Shown: positions 52,211 through 61,506, counted from the first letter of the stretch. The stretch: DNA of 64,000 bases from Chitinophaga sp. CF118 (GCF_900112615.1 NZ_FOMK01000002.1:983435-1047434); one strand, 5' to 3'. Program-made: numbers and translations. The notes: generated by a model not told the origin, from the letters alone.

Positions 52211-55200
52211 CTACCCGGCAACAGTTAGTTCAAATATTCCTTTTAGTTCTTTATTACTCAGATTACCGATCCAATTTTCACCCGTGGCAACGGTCAGATT
52301 TGCGAGATGTTTCTTCTGTTGAATCATTTCATTGATCCTTTCCTCGAAGGTGCCTTTTGTGATGAACCGGTGCACCATTACATTACTTTTCTGTCCAATC
52401 CGGTATGCTCTGTCAGTTGCCTGCGCTTCTACCGCCGGATTCCACCACAGGTCAAAATGGATCACATGGTTGGCAGCTGTGAGATTTAACCCGGTGCCAG
52501 CTGCTTTAAGAGAAAGAATAAATATCTTTTCTGCAGGATCCTGCTGGAACTTCTCCACCATTTCTTTTCTTTGTTTAATCGTGCAGCCACCATGATAAAA
52601 CAGCGGATTTTCGCCAAAGTGATCTCCAATGAAACGTTGTAGTAAGTTTCCCATCTCGGTAAACTGAGTAAAGATGAGCACTTTTTCATTGCTTTCTACA
52701 ATGCTGTCCAGTTTATTAAATAACAATTCCATTTTCCCCGACAGGGAGGGATCCAACGCTTTATTTTTCAGAAATTGTGCGGGATGATTACATATCTGCT
52801 TTAACGACAGGATCATTTGAAGAACAAGCCCCTGACGGGTAAACAGGGATTTCCGGTCAGTACCTTCCGTACCTTCGATTGCTTCCATCGCTTTTTCCAA
52901 TGTTTTTTCATACAGGCTGGCCTGCTCTTTTACCAGGTGACTGAAACTGTCCAGTTCTATTTTATCAGGTAGATCACTAATAATTGTTTTATCACTTTTC
53001 ATACGTCGCAGCAGAAAAGGTGCTGTGATGGTTTTTAGTTTGTTTGCGACTTCGATATCATTCTGGTTTTCGATAGGCACAGCAAAGTTGTCCCGGAATT
53101 GTGATAAAGTGCCTAAAAAACTGCGATTGCAAAAATCCATTATACTCCATAATTCGCTTAATCTGTTCTCTACTGGTGTACCACTCATAGCAATGAAAGT
53201 ATTAGCACGAATGCCTTTGATTGCTTTGGTTTGCGCCGTGTCGTGATTTTTAATATTCTGCGCTTCATCAATAATTACTGCATGCCAGTTTTTCTTTTTC
53301 AACTTGTCAATATCCGTCCGGGCAATCCCATAAGAGGTAAGCAGCACATCGTATTTATCCTTTTTAGAATCATTACGTCCTGTTCCGTGATATATTTTAT
53401 ACAGTAAAGAAGGAGCAAACTTTTCCAGCTCTGCCTGCCAGTTGGTTAATAAACCTGTGGGGACTATTACAAGTGCTTTTTGTTCATCCAATAAGCCATC
53501 CTCTTTATATTTAAGCAAGGTGGCAATTACCTGTAAGGTTTTGCCTAATCCCATATCGTCTGCAATTACACTCCCGAATCCGATCCTGGTATTTCTAATC
53601 ATCCAGGAATAGCCACGGGATTGATAAGGACGTAATTGAGCCTTTAAACCTACTGGAAGAGGGATGTTTTGCTGGGATGTAAGCTCTTTGATCAATTGCT
53701 TCACTTCATTAGTGAGCGTAATTTTTGCCCCGAAATAATCATTGCTCAGGGCTGCCCTGAGAATTTCAAAAGGGGACAAAGTATTGGATTGTGCAAAGTG
53801 TTTGTGCAGCTTTTCCAGATCTCCAGGGCTGACGTAAATATAGCTGGCCTTATATTTTACTAACCCATCAGCCGTTTTTACCAGTTTCCGGAAATCGATT
53901 TCATCCAGAACGGTATCGCCTATAGCAACCTGCCAATCAAAATCCAGTAGCTTGTCCAACCGCATACCAGATGTTGCCCCTGCTTTCTGCCTGATACGTA
54001 TACTGGCCCGGGGGCTCAGGATATTCTGCAGAGATTTGGGCAAAAGAATAGATATACCCAATAACCGGATGGCAGGAATCGCTTGCATCAGGAAAGGGGT
54101 GAATCCTCTCCTATCCATAAATATTGCATCCCGCGCTGCCGTATTAATATAATGATCCAAACCTGGTATAAAGTGACTCAGTTGGGAGAGTGTCTGTAAT
54201 ATATCAAAGCGGTTTTTTTCGTATTTTTTTGAAGATAAGATATCCTTCAGGGGAATTGAGGTATCGAATGATGCCGCGCTGTTTTGAATGTTAACCGTCA
54301 GCTGAAACTTTTCGGGTCCTGACTCCTCCACTAATAGAGCCGGCTTGTGATTCCCCTGTGTCAGATAGTAACGTTGCAGCCAGGATTGGATACCTCCGGA
54401 TAATGCTTCCTGTCCCGGTTTATTGAATGAATGGGTGTAATTGCTGAAGAAGAGGTCCAGAAAGATGTCTGCTGTCCGGACTTCAGACAACCCATGTACA
54501 ATGGCATTCAGAAAGACTGACAAGAGATTGAGAGCTATACGGCTCCTGTCTATTTCCTCTTCATCCAGCCATAAAAGACCTGCAGGCATAGATTGCTGTA
54601 ACTGGCTGACAACGGCGCATACTTCCCCGCTTAATAGCGCTGGGAGCCAGCGTATGCCGTATTTCCCTGCCGATGTTTTATATATCTGAGGTATTATGGC
54701 GCCGTTCGCGACTAAGTTCACTGCCAGCAATAACGCACTGCGAAGGGCCGCAACGGAGGGCTGGTAATCCTGTAATCTTCCCGGAGGTAAATGCCAGAGT
54801 GAAAGAATTAACTGATCTAAGGGAACAGCTGTTTTTTTGTCGTTAACCCATAGGTAGTACCCGTTATTAATATCTAAAGAGAGCTTACAACGGGTATGAT
54901 GATCAATTTGGAAAGCTTTTGTTGCGCGCTCTTCAAAGATGTTATCTAATGTTATTTTCCCATCAATGATCTTTTGTGCTACGCGAACTACTTTGTGGAT
55001 CACGGCAGCGTATTTTTCGCGGAAATTCCCAGTGTTCTGATAAAATACGGGAGCATCTGTCAAAAGCTGGATAAGTGGATCATAAATGGGAATAAGCGAG
55101 GAAAAATCCGGCTTCGTATAAGGATTGACATCATCTGCAATTATCTTCTTCTTACCTTTTTTGCTACCAGTACTATTTTCTGGTAATAGCAATTCTTTAA

Positions 55201-55750
55201 AAGCAGGTATGGATTCATTTCCTTTATTTTCAATGTGAATATTTACTTTCCGCAATTCAGCAGGAAGATCAACACGGTGAAGCTGGAAAACGAGGAAAGG
55301 GTTATTATCTATTTCTGCGCTTAGCTTATAAATTACGGCAGCCAGGTGCTTACACGGCACTGCCCAATCAGGACAACTACATTGCATCTTAAAATCTGTC
55401 CATTGCCTTGGGAATACTTTCAATCCCTGATTTTCGGCAATGTTAAGCAGTTCAGTATCCAGTTCCCTGTTCAGCAACTTCGAGATCATGACTGGTTTAC
55501 CAGCAATCGTTTTGATCAGTTTTTTTATTTCCGGCTCAAAAAAGGGAGGTATGATAATTGTAACGTCGTATGGCCTGGGACGACTACCCTGCACTTTGGA
55601 TTTTATCGTGTTTTCGTCTATTGAAATGCTGGTAATAGAACCATTGCGAGCGTAGGCACTTCCCCGTGGAAGACGGTTGCTATAATCAATATTGGTTAAA
55701 GACTTTAACCATTGTTCTCCCCACCAGGTTTTACCGAAATGCTTTGACAT
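52211..55750 (-). CDS. SNF2-family helicase with SWIM zinc finger
   Basis: An 1179-residue Swi2/Snf2-type ATPase. Near residue 126 it has a SWIM zinc finger, MQCSCPDWAVPCKHLAAVIY (CxC...CxH). The middle (about 200-680) is an uncharacterised beta/helical region common to bacterial SWIM-SNF2 proteins. The motor has Walker A VIADDMGLGKTLQVIATLL (about residue 731), DEAQ box VIIDEAQNIKN, motif III FIAMSGTPVEN and late motifs LIFTQFTEMGNLL, LKAAGTGLNLTAANHVIHFDLWWNP and QATDRAYRIGQ. Probably remodels or translocates on DNA; the task is unknown. An unknown protein gene follows on the same strand. Confidence 0.92.
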   Translation of the reverse strand: MSKHFGKTWWGEQWLKSLTNIDYSNRLPRGSAYARNGSITSISIDENTIKSKVQGSRPRPYDVTIIIPPFFEPEIKKLIKTIAGKPVMISKLLNRELDTELLNIAENQGLKVFPRQWTDFKMQCSCPDWAVPCKHLAAVIYKLSAEIDNNPFLVFQLHRVDLPAELRKVNIHIENKGNESIPAFKELLLPENSTGSKKGKKKIIADDVNPYTKPDFSSLIPIYDPLIQLLTDAPVFYQNTGNFREKYAAVIHKVVRVAQKIIDGKITLDNIFEERATKAFQIDHHTRCKLSLDINNGYYLWVNDKKTAVPLDQLILSLWHLPPGRLQDYQPSVAALRSALLLAVNLVANGAIIPQIYKTSAGKYGIRWLPALLSGEVCAVVSQLQQSMPAGLLWLDEEEIDRSRIALNLLSVFLNAIVHGLSEVRTADIFLDLFFSNYTHSFNKPGQEALSGGIQSWLQRYYLTQGNHKPALLVEESGPEKFQLTVNIQNSAASFDTSIPLKDILSSKKYEKNRFDILQTLSQLSHFIPGLDHYINTAARDAIFMDRRGFTPFLMQAIPAIRLLGISILLPKSLQNILSPRASIRIRQKAGATSGMRLDKLLDFDWQVAIGDTVLDEIDFRKLVKTADGLVKYKASYIYVSPGDLEKLHKHFAQSNTLSPFEILRAALSNDYFGAKITLTNEVKQLIKELTSQQNIPLPVGLKAQLRPYQSRGYSWMIRNTRIGFGSVIADDMGLGKTLQVIATLLKYKEDGLLDEQKALVIVPTGLLTNWQAELEKFAPSLLYKIYHGTGRNDSKKDKYDVLLTSYGIARTDIDKLKKKNWHAVIIDEAQNIKNHDTAQTKAIKGIRANTFIAMSGTPVENRLSELWSIMDFCNRSFLGTLSQFRDNFAVPIENQNDIEVANKLKTITAPFLLRRMKSDKTIISDLPDKIELDSFSHLVKEQASLYEKTLEKAMEAIEGTEGTDRKSLFTRQGLVLQMILSLKQICNHPAQFLKNKALDPSLSGKMELLFNKLDSIVESNEKVLIFTQFTEMGNLLQRFIGDHFGENPLFYHGGCTIKQRKEMVEKFQQDPAEKIFILSLKAAGTGLNLTAANHVIHFDLWWNPAVEAQATDRAYRIGQKSNVMVHRFITKGTFEERINEMIQQKKHLANLTVATGENWIGNLSNKELKGIFELTVAG

Positions 55751-56326
55751 AGTGCTAATATAATAATTTCTGATCAGCTCGATGACAATCAGTCATATGC
55801 AATAGTTCTTTAAACTGACAATGTATGCAGCTACTGTTGTTTTCGGGATGTGTTTAACAATATTACACACCTGTACAATGTGAAAAAAATATAGTGACCA
55901 GATCTTACACATTTTACCAGTATTGTCCAATTTGTCCAGCATATGACTTATTCTGGTATGGTTTGATATGCTTTTTGGGTATATAGTTTTTTGTATGAAA
56001 ACGAAATATGCAGATACTTCTTACCTGCATTTTGTTCCATTTTACGAGTACTTTTACCTGTATTTCATGGGAATTTCATGTATGGCTACTGTATATACAA
56101 TCCCTCTATAAGCCCTCTATAAGCCCTCTATAACACCTCTATAACACCTCCTTATATAAGGAGGGATTATAGAGGTGTTGTATTTGTTTCAATACTGTTT
56201 TTTAAGTAAATCGTAGTACTTACACACTACAATATGGCCAAGCTTAAAGGAGCCACAACATTGAACTTGTTTGCAGATGGAGCAGGGAATCTTTTACCTC
56301 ATAATATAACTGTTGTTAAAGTTCGG
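55751..56326. other. Noncoding gap upstream of the SNF2 gene
   Basis: About 575 AT-rich bases. Apart from the 11-bp repeats and hairpin described separately, I see no gene. A 45-codon plus-strand frame at about 56,234 runs into the end of the ABC transporter gene and is not convincing. Confidence 0.5.
56101..56179. repeat. 11-bp tandem repeats leading into a hairpin
   Basis: Four units of the form (T/G/C)(C/A)CCTCTATAA lie head to tail at 56101-56144 with exact 11-bp spacing. The last two, with the following bases, pair with 56160-56179: AACACCTCTATAA-x3-CCTCC against GGAGG-x3-TTATAGAGGTGTT, closing on a TTATATAA loop region. Confidence 0.8.
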
Positions 56327-58105
56327 CTATTGATAATGTTTACCCATGGTATCCTTCTGGTGTTTCCATAATTCCTGGAAAATAGGGCTGTTATTTCGTA
56401 GATGCTCAAAAGTACCTTCATCCACAATGCGCCCCTGCTGCAACACATATACATAATCAAATTGCGCCAGCAGATGCAGGCGGTGCATAGAGGATATGAT
56501 TGCCTTATCTTCAAACGCCTTGAATAACTTGTTGTAGATCATGGCTTCTGTTTTAGGATCTACGCTGCTGGTAGGTTCATCCAGTAACACTACTTCACTT
56601 TGACGGGCGGCCAATATCCCACGGGCCAGGGCTAAACGCTGTTTCTGCCCACCGGAAAGGTTCACGCCTTTTTCACGTATATCAGATTCCAGACCCTGGG
56701 GCAATTGTTTGATCACTTCTGTAAAATGGGCACTTTCACACACTTCCATAATGTCTGCTTCGCTGAAAGGCAGACCGAGGGTAACATTGTAAGCGATGGT
56801 ATTCTCAAATATTTCCGGCTCCTGCGGAAAGAGGGTCACCGTTTCATTGAGGGTATCCAGGTCATATGGTTTGTTATCCACCGTAAGCTCCATGCCCTGC
56901 TGGGGATCATATAATCCTCTGAGTAAGGATAAGAGGGTGCTTTTACCGCTGCCGCTCTCCCCTATCAGCGCAATACGTTTACCACGGGGTATCATGATGT
57001 TCAGCTTGTGTAAACTTTGCGGGGCATGTGCAACATCATATTGCTCCCGGTGGGAAAAGCTCAGATCTTTTATGCGGATAACCTGCCAGGTATCCGGCAG
57101 ATCTGTAGGTGCATCCGGGCGGTGCTGTTGCTTGTATGCTTCATCAATATTGGCGGCCGTTTGTACATAAGTGTTGTATTGGGTTATATCTGTATACTGC
57201 CAGGCAAAGTCATAAAATACGCTGGTGAACTGGTTCACGTATCCCAGCAAAGTTACCAGACCCGCTACATAAAATACCTGTCCCGGTTTCCAGTACTGCA
57301 AAATATAACCTACCGCCACCACGCAATAAATGACCGTTACCAGCATATCCGCCACAAACCATTTCCATTCATTGATGCGCACATTCTTTTTAAACGGGTG
57401 CAGTATCTGGTGCACTTTAGCTAACAGACCAGTTTCCATACTCTTCTCCAGACGCAGGGTGATCACAGTCATGATATTGGAAAGACTGTCGAACAGAGTG
57501 GAAGATACTACATGTTCTTTTTCATTCACTTCATCCAGCGTGCGGATAAAGGGCTTATCAAACCTGAACATCACCCAGATAGTGATAATACCCAGCACAA
57601 TGCCGATAGCACCAAATAACGGCGAAAAATATACAATAGCCACTACGGAAAAAATGAGTTTACCCAGCGCCCGTAAATACATAAAACCATGATCAAAAAA
57701 ATTCTTCAGGGCTTCGTATGCCTTACGTATACGGCTAATTGTAGCGCCACTATGATGATCCTGGTGCCATTTTACCGGCAGATGCAACACCTGGTGATAA
57801 CGTTCTTCTAAAAAGTTACGGCTGAGGTTAAAGGCCAGCTCCCGCTCCATTATGCGGGCCGGACCGTGGAAACACCATTCCAGTATCTTGAGGCCAGCAT
57901 AGCTGGCGGCGTATAAGAAGGCATAATGCAGCACCTGCTGCGTATCCCGTTGAATCTTATTGATGAACCATCCCAGCAGCACAGGATATAATGCATTAAT
58001 AATAGCGGAAACTACAAACATGGCATATACCAGTACATACCTCTTCCGTTCCTTCCGTGCGTAACGCCATGCGGTACGCAACAGGGATATATATGGGTTT
58101 GCCAT
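56327..58105 (-). CDS. ABC exporter (fused permease and ATPase)
   Basis: A 592-residue half-transporter. Residues 1-330 form six membrane segments (for example FVVSAIINALYPVLLGWFI, LIFSVVAIVYFSPLFGAIGIVLGI). The ATPase has Walker A GESGSGKSTLL (about residue 383), signature NLSGGQKQRLALARG (about 488), Walker B VVLLDEPTSSVDP and the H-loop SSMHRLHLL. There is no N-terminal C39 peptidase domain, so it would not cleave a leader itself. It lies 138 bases downstream of the MNIO gene on the same strand, but a TATATTTG box before it suggests its own promoter. Whether it exports the MNIO product is open. Confidence 0.9.
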   Translation of the reverse strand: MANPYISLLRTAWRYARKERKRYVLVYAMFVVSAIINALYPVLLGWFINKIQRDTQQVLHYAFLYAASYAGLKILEWCFHGPARIMERELAFNLSRNFLEERYHQVLHLPVKWHQDHHSGATISRIRKAYEALKNFFDHGFMYLRALGKLIFSVVAIVYFSPLFGAIGIVLGIITIWVMFRFDKPFIRTLDEVNEKEHVVSSTLFDSLSNIMTVITLRLEKSMETGLLAKVHQILHPFKKNVRINEWKWFVADMLVTVIYCVVAVGYILQYWKPGQVFYVAGLVTLLGYVNQFTSVFYDFAWQYTDITQYNTYVQTAANIDEAYKQQHRPDAPTDLPDTWQVIRIKDLSFSHREQYDVAHAPQSLHKLNIMIPRGKRIALIGESGSGKSTLLSLLRGLYDPQQGMELTVDNKPYDLDTLNETVTLFPQEPEIFENTIAYNVTLGLPFSEADIMEVCESAHFTEVIKQLPQGLESDIREKGVNLSGGQKQRLALARGILAARQSEVVLLDEPTSSVDPKTEAMIYNKLFKAFEDKAIISSMHRLHLLAQFDYVYVLQQGRIVDEGTFEHLRNNSPIFQELWKHQKDTMGKHYQ

Positions 58106-58129
58106 AACAGCGAAATATTAAGTAAGGTG

Positions 58130-58137
58130 CAAATATA
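58130..58137 (-). promoter_or_regulatory. -7 box of the ABC exporter gene
   Basis: On the minus strand TATATTTG (58137 to 58130) matches TAnnTTTG, 24 bases before the start codon. Confidence 0.45.
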
Positions 58138-58243
58138 CAAAAAGCGGGGAAAGAAGGTCGCGGTCCACATGACACATGTTATAAAGAACTTACTACTGTT
58201 ATTAGTATTTTTATTTCTTTGCATTGTAAGTAAACGGAAACCG

Positions 58244-59368
58244 TTACTTCTTCCATTTCTGCGCAATCTTAACGGCGGTTTCAATCATATACGGTTCCCA
58301 TTGCTCTATTCTCCAGTCTGAATTAGCAAGGGAAGACTGCGAGAGTACATTCATAGCCTCCGCATAGGAAGCAGATGATTCAAGGATGGAAGAAAGTTCC
58401 AGTTGCTGTTGATACAGTGTCATATCTTCAACGGCAATGCCTGTTGATAACGGGGATAACGGAAGAAAGGGATCGGGGGAACCAGCATCACTTTCATTAC
58501 TGTTCTTGCGAACAATCTCTTCCATCTGCAGGAAGTCATTGTAAAAGCAACGTTTGCTCGTTTCTGTTATCAGACCGTTACCCAGTTGTTCCAGCACAAC
58601 GTATTTAAGATGTGGGCATTGTGTTATGGTCATTTCGAGCAACCGAAAAACCTCAGGGGGAACTGCATCGTCATGCGTATCCCGTCTTATGCTACGGTTG
58701 GGGTCTGCGGCAGAATCGTCCCAACTGCCACCGGAGATATGGATCTCCCGGACTCTATCCAATGGATACAGGGCTATCATCTCATCAAATGCAATATCAA
58801 AATTCCGGAGCTGGCAATAAAGATTGTGAAGATCAAGAATAATAAATCCGTTTACCGGCTCAAGCAGCTGTTCCAAAAAGGCGCCATGTCGCTTTACCTC
58901 GTCCAGTGAATATGAAAAGGCCAGGTTTTCTAAACCTACCGGTCGCCGGCAGGCCTCGTAGATCCGCTTCAGTCTATCTCTGCCAATGTTAAGGGTAGTG
59001 GTATTATAAGGAATATTCAGCGGAGCGCCATGATGAAAATCCTTACCTGTCATGAATCCGAAGTGTTCCGTAATGTGATCAAACCGGAATTCAGCAGCGG
59101 TCTGCTCCAGGTGTTTCAGCCAGCTTTCCTGCTCAGGCAACCACTTACCCGAAAAAAGGGAAAAGAAGACTCCATGACCAATCAATCGCCCCTCATTACT
59201 GAAGGCAGTGAGCAGCTCCCGGAACCAGGAAGGCACTTCTTTTACTTTGTATAATGCATCGAAAGACCATTCTATGGCTTCTACCCTGGACTCCTCCATC
59301 AAAGGCATACATGCTGAGAGAATGTTTGCATCCAGATTACAGGCAACGGCGGATAATATTTTAGGCAC
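58244..59368 (-). CDS. Multinuclear non-heme iron oxygenase (MNIO, DUF692)
   Basis: A 374-residue TIM-barrel enzyme of the MNIO/DUF692 family. Family motifs in order: RFDHITEHFGFMTG, PVGLENLAFSYSLDE, FIILDLHNLY, REIHISGGSWDDS, RRDTHDDAVPPEVF and YVVLEQLGNG; their His, Glu, Asp and Asn residues form the two- or three-iron site. Known members (MbnB, TglH, ChrH and bufferin enzymes) modify cysteines in ribosomal peptides. After about residue 285 there is an extra helical segment of about 90 residues (LYQQQLELSSILESSASYAEAMN), which may replace the usual separate partner protein. The start is a GTG, 38 bases after the stop of a CPACGMG-ending peptide gene. Confidence 0.88.
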   Translation of the reverse strand: MPKILSAVACNLDANILSACMPLMEESRVEAIEWSFDALYKVKEVPSWFRELLTAFSNEGRLIGHGVFFSLFSGKWLPEQESWLKHLEQTAAEFRFDHITEHFGFMTGKDFHHGAPLNIPYNTTTLNIGRDRLKRIYEACRRPVGLENLAFSYSLDEVKRHGAFLEQLLEPVNGFIILDLHNLYCQLRNFDIAFDEMIALYPLDRVREIHISGGSWDDSAADPNRSIRRDTHDDAVPPEVFRLLEMTITQCPHLKYVVLEQLGNGLITETSKRCFYNDFLQMEEIVRKNSNESDAGSPDPFLPLSPLSTGIAVEDMTLYQQQLELSSILESSASYAEAMNVLSQSSLANSDWRIEQWEPYMIETAVKIAQKWKK

Positions 59369-59406
59369 CTTTTTGGAATTACAGCGTAAATGTCAGATTT
59401 CAGTTA

Positions 59407-59577
59407 TCAACCCATACCACAGGCAGGGCAGCTTCCCTGAGGCTGTTCTGGCTTGGGCTGATCTTTCTTGGGCTGATCTTTCGGCTTTGGGTCGTCGTCT
59501 TTCCCACAGGAAACGACAGTTGTTTGGATGGCAATGCCGATCAGGATGGCGCTAAGTAGAGATTTTGACAGCTTCAT
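59407..59577 (-). CDS. Candidate RiPP precursor peptide (56 residues, C-terminal CPACGMG)
   Basis: A short gene directly upstream of the MNIO gene on the same strand. The N-terminus MKLSKSLLSAILIGIAIQTT is a hydrophobic signal; VVSCG gives a lipobox-like site with Cys24. A charged linker with two KDQPK units leads to QGSCPACGMG at the very end, with Cys50 and Cys53. Paired cysteines at the C-terminus are what MNIO enzymes are known to modify in chryseobasin- and bufferin-like peptides, which also can carry exported-protein signals. The gene is too short for most gene finders. Precursor status is inferred from position, size and cysteines. Confidence 0.72.
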   Translation of the reverse strand: MKLSKSLLSAILIGIAIQTTVVSCGKDDDPKPKDQPKKDQPKPEQPQGSCPACGMG

Positions 59578-59670
59578 TCTTTTGGTTTTTTAAGATGAAA
59601 TGAGAAATGAGTAATTATTGTCCCAGCTACGGCTACCAGTCATTATAGGATCCAGGGAGTTGTTGATCGT

Positions 59671-59697
59671 TAAACGTTGACATAAAAGAAAAGTTAC
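59671..59697 (-). promoter_or_regulatory. Possible ECF-sigma-type promoter of the MNIO unit
   Basis: On the minus strand GTAAC (59697-59693), 16 bases, then CGTTTA (59676-59671). This resembles Bacteroidetes ECF promoters (GTAAC / CGT). It would give a leader of about 85 bases before the peptide gene. No TAnnTTTG box is seen in this region. Confidence 0.3.
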
Positions 59698-60158
59698 AAG
59701 CGCCTGGGGGACTTTTGTCCCAGCAGGGTTTCTCAGCATATCGTATAACGACTGTATTCAGAGGCCCAGTCCGTATACAATACGGAATATGCTACAGATA
59801 TATATCCAATCACCTTTGCATTGTGTCTGTTCAAAGTTGTTAACTATATTTCCATACTACCATTAACATCATATTAACTCTATTGTCGCTTTTATTTAGT
59901 ACCGTTGTGAATAACGGTCTCAACTAAAAAATCTTGAGAAACTCAGCCACAAGTAAAAAAGAACATGGATCATTATCTCCTCTTGATCATATTCCCATTT
60001 TATAAATCTCTATAAAGAATTAAGCTATTCAATATGTCATTTCATTCATTTTTAACTTAAAAAACAAGCATTATATATAAATAATGATAAATCATATTAC
60101 GCTTAACAAGAATATAGTTTTTAAAATCTGTATGTTTCAGAATTAATCCTTTTACACC
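59698..60158. other. Noncoding gap between the MNIO unit and the SGNH gene
   Basis: About 460 bases between divergent genes. A short GGGAC-TTTTG-GTCCC hairpin is visible at about 59,706-59,722. The rest is AT-rich with no ORF of coding character. Confidence 0.45.
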
Positions 60159-60863
60159 ATGAACACAATTACCCCTACTCCACGAAAAATGCTTATTAGA
60201 ATAATAGCAGTATTTCTCCCTATTATTATTCTATGCGCATTGGGAATAAATATCACTGCGCATAAAAGAATCCCTTCTTACACTTCCAATGAACAATATG
60301 CAGAACAAATAGACCTACAGTCAATGTATGATGTAAAATGCAATATAGTAATGCTGGGTAATTCCTTTATCTATAAGGTGCATTGGAATGAACTGTTAAA
60401 TAGATCTGATGTGATTAACAGGGGCATAGGATCTGATATCACTTCTGGTTATTTAAACCGGCTCGAAAATGTATTCAAAGCCCGCCCTAAGATCTGCTTT
60501 GTGGAAGGGGGAATTAACGACTTGTGCAAGGATGTCCCGATCGATACTATAGTACATAACATGAAATTATTGGTCGATACACTACAGCGCAAAAAGATCA
60601 AAGTGGTCCTTACATCTATAATTCATGTAGGAGAAGCCTATCCTGAAAGCTCCAGAGTAAACCAGAAAATCGATCTCTTGAATGGAGTAATTAAAAAAGA
60701 ATTTGCCAGAAATATTCCTATAATTGACTTAAATCCTATTTTATCACCAGGGGGAGTTTTGCTGGATAGATATGCTCAGAGAGATGCTATACACTTAACC
60801 AGCAAGGCATATATTATATGGAAAGATGTAATTGAAAAAACATTAAAACAGGAATCCATTTAG
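60159..60863 (+). CDS. SGNH/GDSL-family hydrolase, membrane-anchored
   Basis: A 234-residue protein with one N-terminal membrane segment (residues about 12-30) and an SGNH hydrolase domain. The four blocks are visible: VMLGNSFIYKV (block I, nucleophile Ser), NRGIGSD (block II Gly), FVEGGINDLCKD (block III Asn) and the catalytic Asp/His in QRDAIHLTSKAY. Such enzymes remove acetyl or acyl groups from glycans or lipids, probably in the periplasm here. The substrate is unknown. Transcribed alone, divergently from the MNIO unit. Confidence 0.88.
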   Translation: MNTITPTPRKMLIRIIAVFLPIIILCALGINITAHKRIPSYTSNEQYAEQIDLQSMYDVKCNIVMLGNSFIYKVHWNELLNRSDVINRGIGSDITSGYLNRLENVFKARPKICFVEGGINDLCKDVPIDTIVHNMKLLVDTLQRKKIKVVLTSIIHVGEAYPESSRVNQKIDLLNGVIKKEFARNIPIIDLNPILSPGGVLLDRYAQRDAIHLTSKAYIIWKDVIEKTLKQESI

Positions 60864-61026
60864 GATTCTTTGTTTTAAAAGCACCAAAAGTATCCTTGTA
60901 ATGTTTTCGTACACCTACTGTACAATTATGAACAATAATGTTTAATGAGATTTAAATAAATGCTGCATTTCAATAAGTTATATTAGTGGCACAAAATTCC
61001 TTCGTAGATCATAATAACATAAGCAC

Positions 61027-61506
61027 ATGAAAAGATCAAGCAGCATTTTTGGGGTTCTACTTAGTAGCATTATATTTTTATCTTGCTTTCAATCAGCAAA
61101 TGGCCAAAGTGCCACAGATCTCCAATTATATAAGGATATTCTTCATATGGATAGTGTAATGTTCGATGCATTCAACACACAAAATCTTAATATTCTAAAA
61201 ACAGTATTTGCCGAGAACCTGGAATTTTATCATGATAAGGGTGGGCTAACTGATTATAAAACCAACATGGAAAACTTCAGGAGAAATTTTGAGATGAATG
61301 CCAATAGTGCATTGAGACGTGAACTGGTAAAAGGATCATTGGAAGTTTACCCTGTACCTGGATACGGTGCAATTGAAACTGGCATTCATCGCTTTATTCA
61401 TACAGAAAACGGCAAGGAACTAATTGGAATATATAAGTTTACCCACGTCTGGCAATACAAAGACAAAGAGTGGAAAGTTACCCGCGTGGTGAGCGTAGGG
61501 CATTAA
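61027..61506 (+). CDS. Exported DUF4440/SnoaL-like (NTF2-fold) protein
   Basis: A 159-residue exported protein. A signal peptide (FGVLLSSIIFLSCFQSANGQ; the Cys could also be a lipidation site) is followed by an NTF2-like cone fold with the DUF4440 pattern: MDSVMFDAFNTQNLNILKTVFAENLEFYHDKGGLTDYKTNMENFR near the start and YKFTHVWQYKDKEWKVTRVVSVGH at the end. The role is unknown; family members bind small ligands. Single gene. Confidence 0.85.
   Translation: MKRSSSIFGVLLSSIIFLSCFQSANGQSATDLQLYKDILHMDSVMFDAFNTQNLNILKTVFAENLEFYHDKGGLTDYKTNMENFRRNFEMNANSALRRELVKGSLEVYPVPGYGAIETGIHRFIHTENGKELIGIYKFTHVWQYKDKEWKVTRVVSVGH

Noticed and set aside
56234..56371. 45-codon plus-strand frame beginning MAKLKGATTLNLF
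   Set aside because: It runs into the end of the ABC exporter gene on the other strand and has no supporting promoter or motif.
59208..59555. 115-codon plus-strand frame across the MNIO start
   Set aside because: It is antisense to the MNIO and precursor genes; the minus-strand precursor has a signal peptide and cysteine motif, which the plus frame lacks.
56327..59577. ABC exporter as a certain part of the MNIO operon
   Set aside because: A separate TATATTTG box precedes the exporter gene and it has no leader-peptidase domain, so membership is only possible, not supported.
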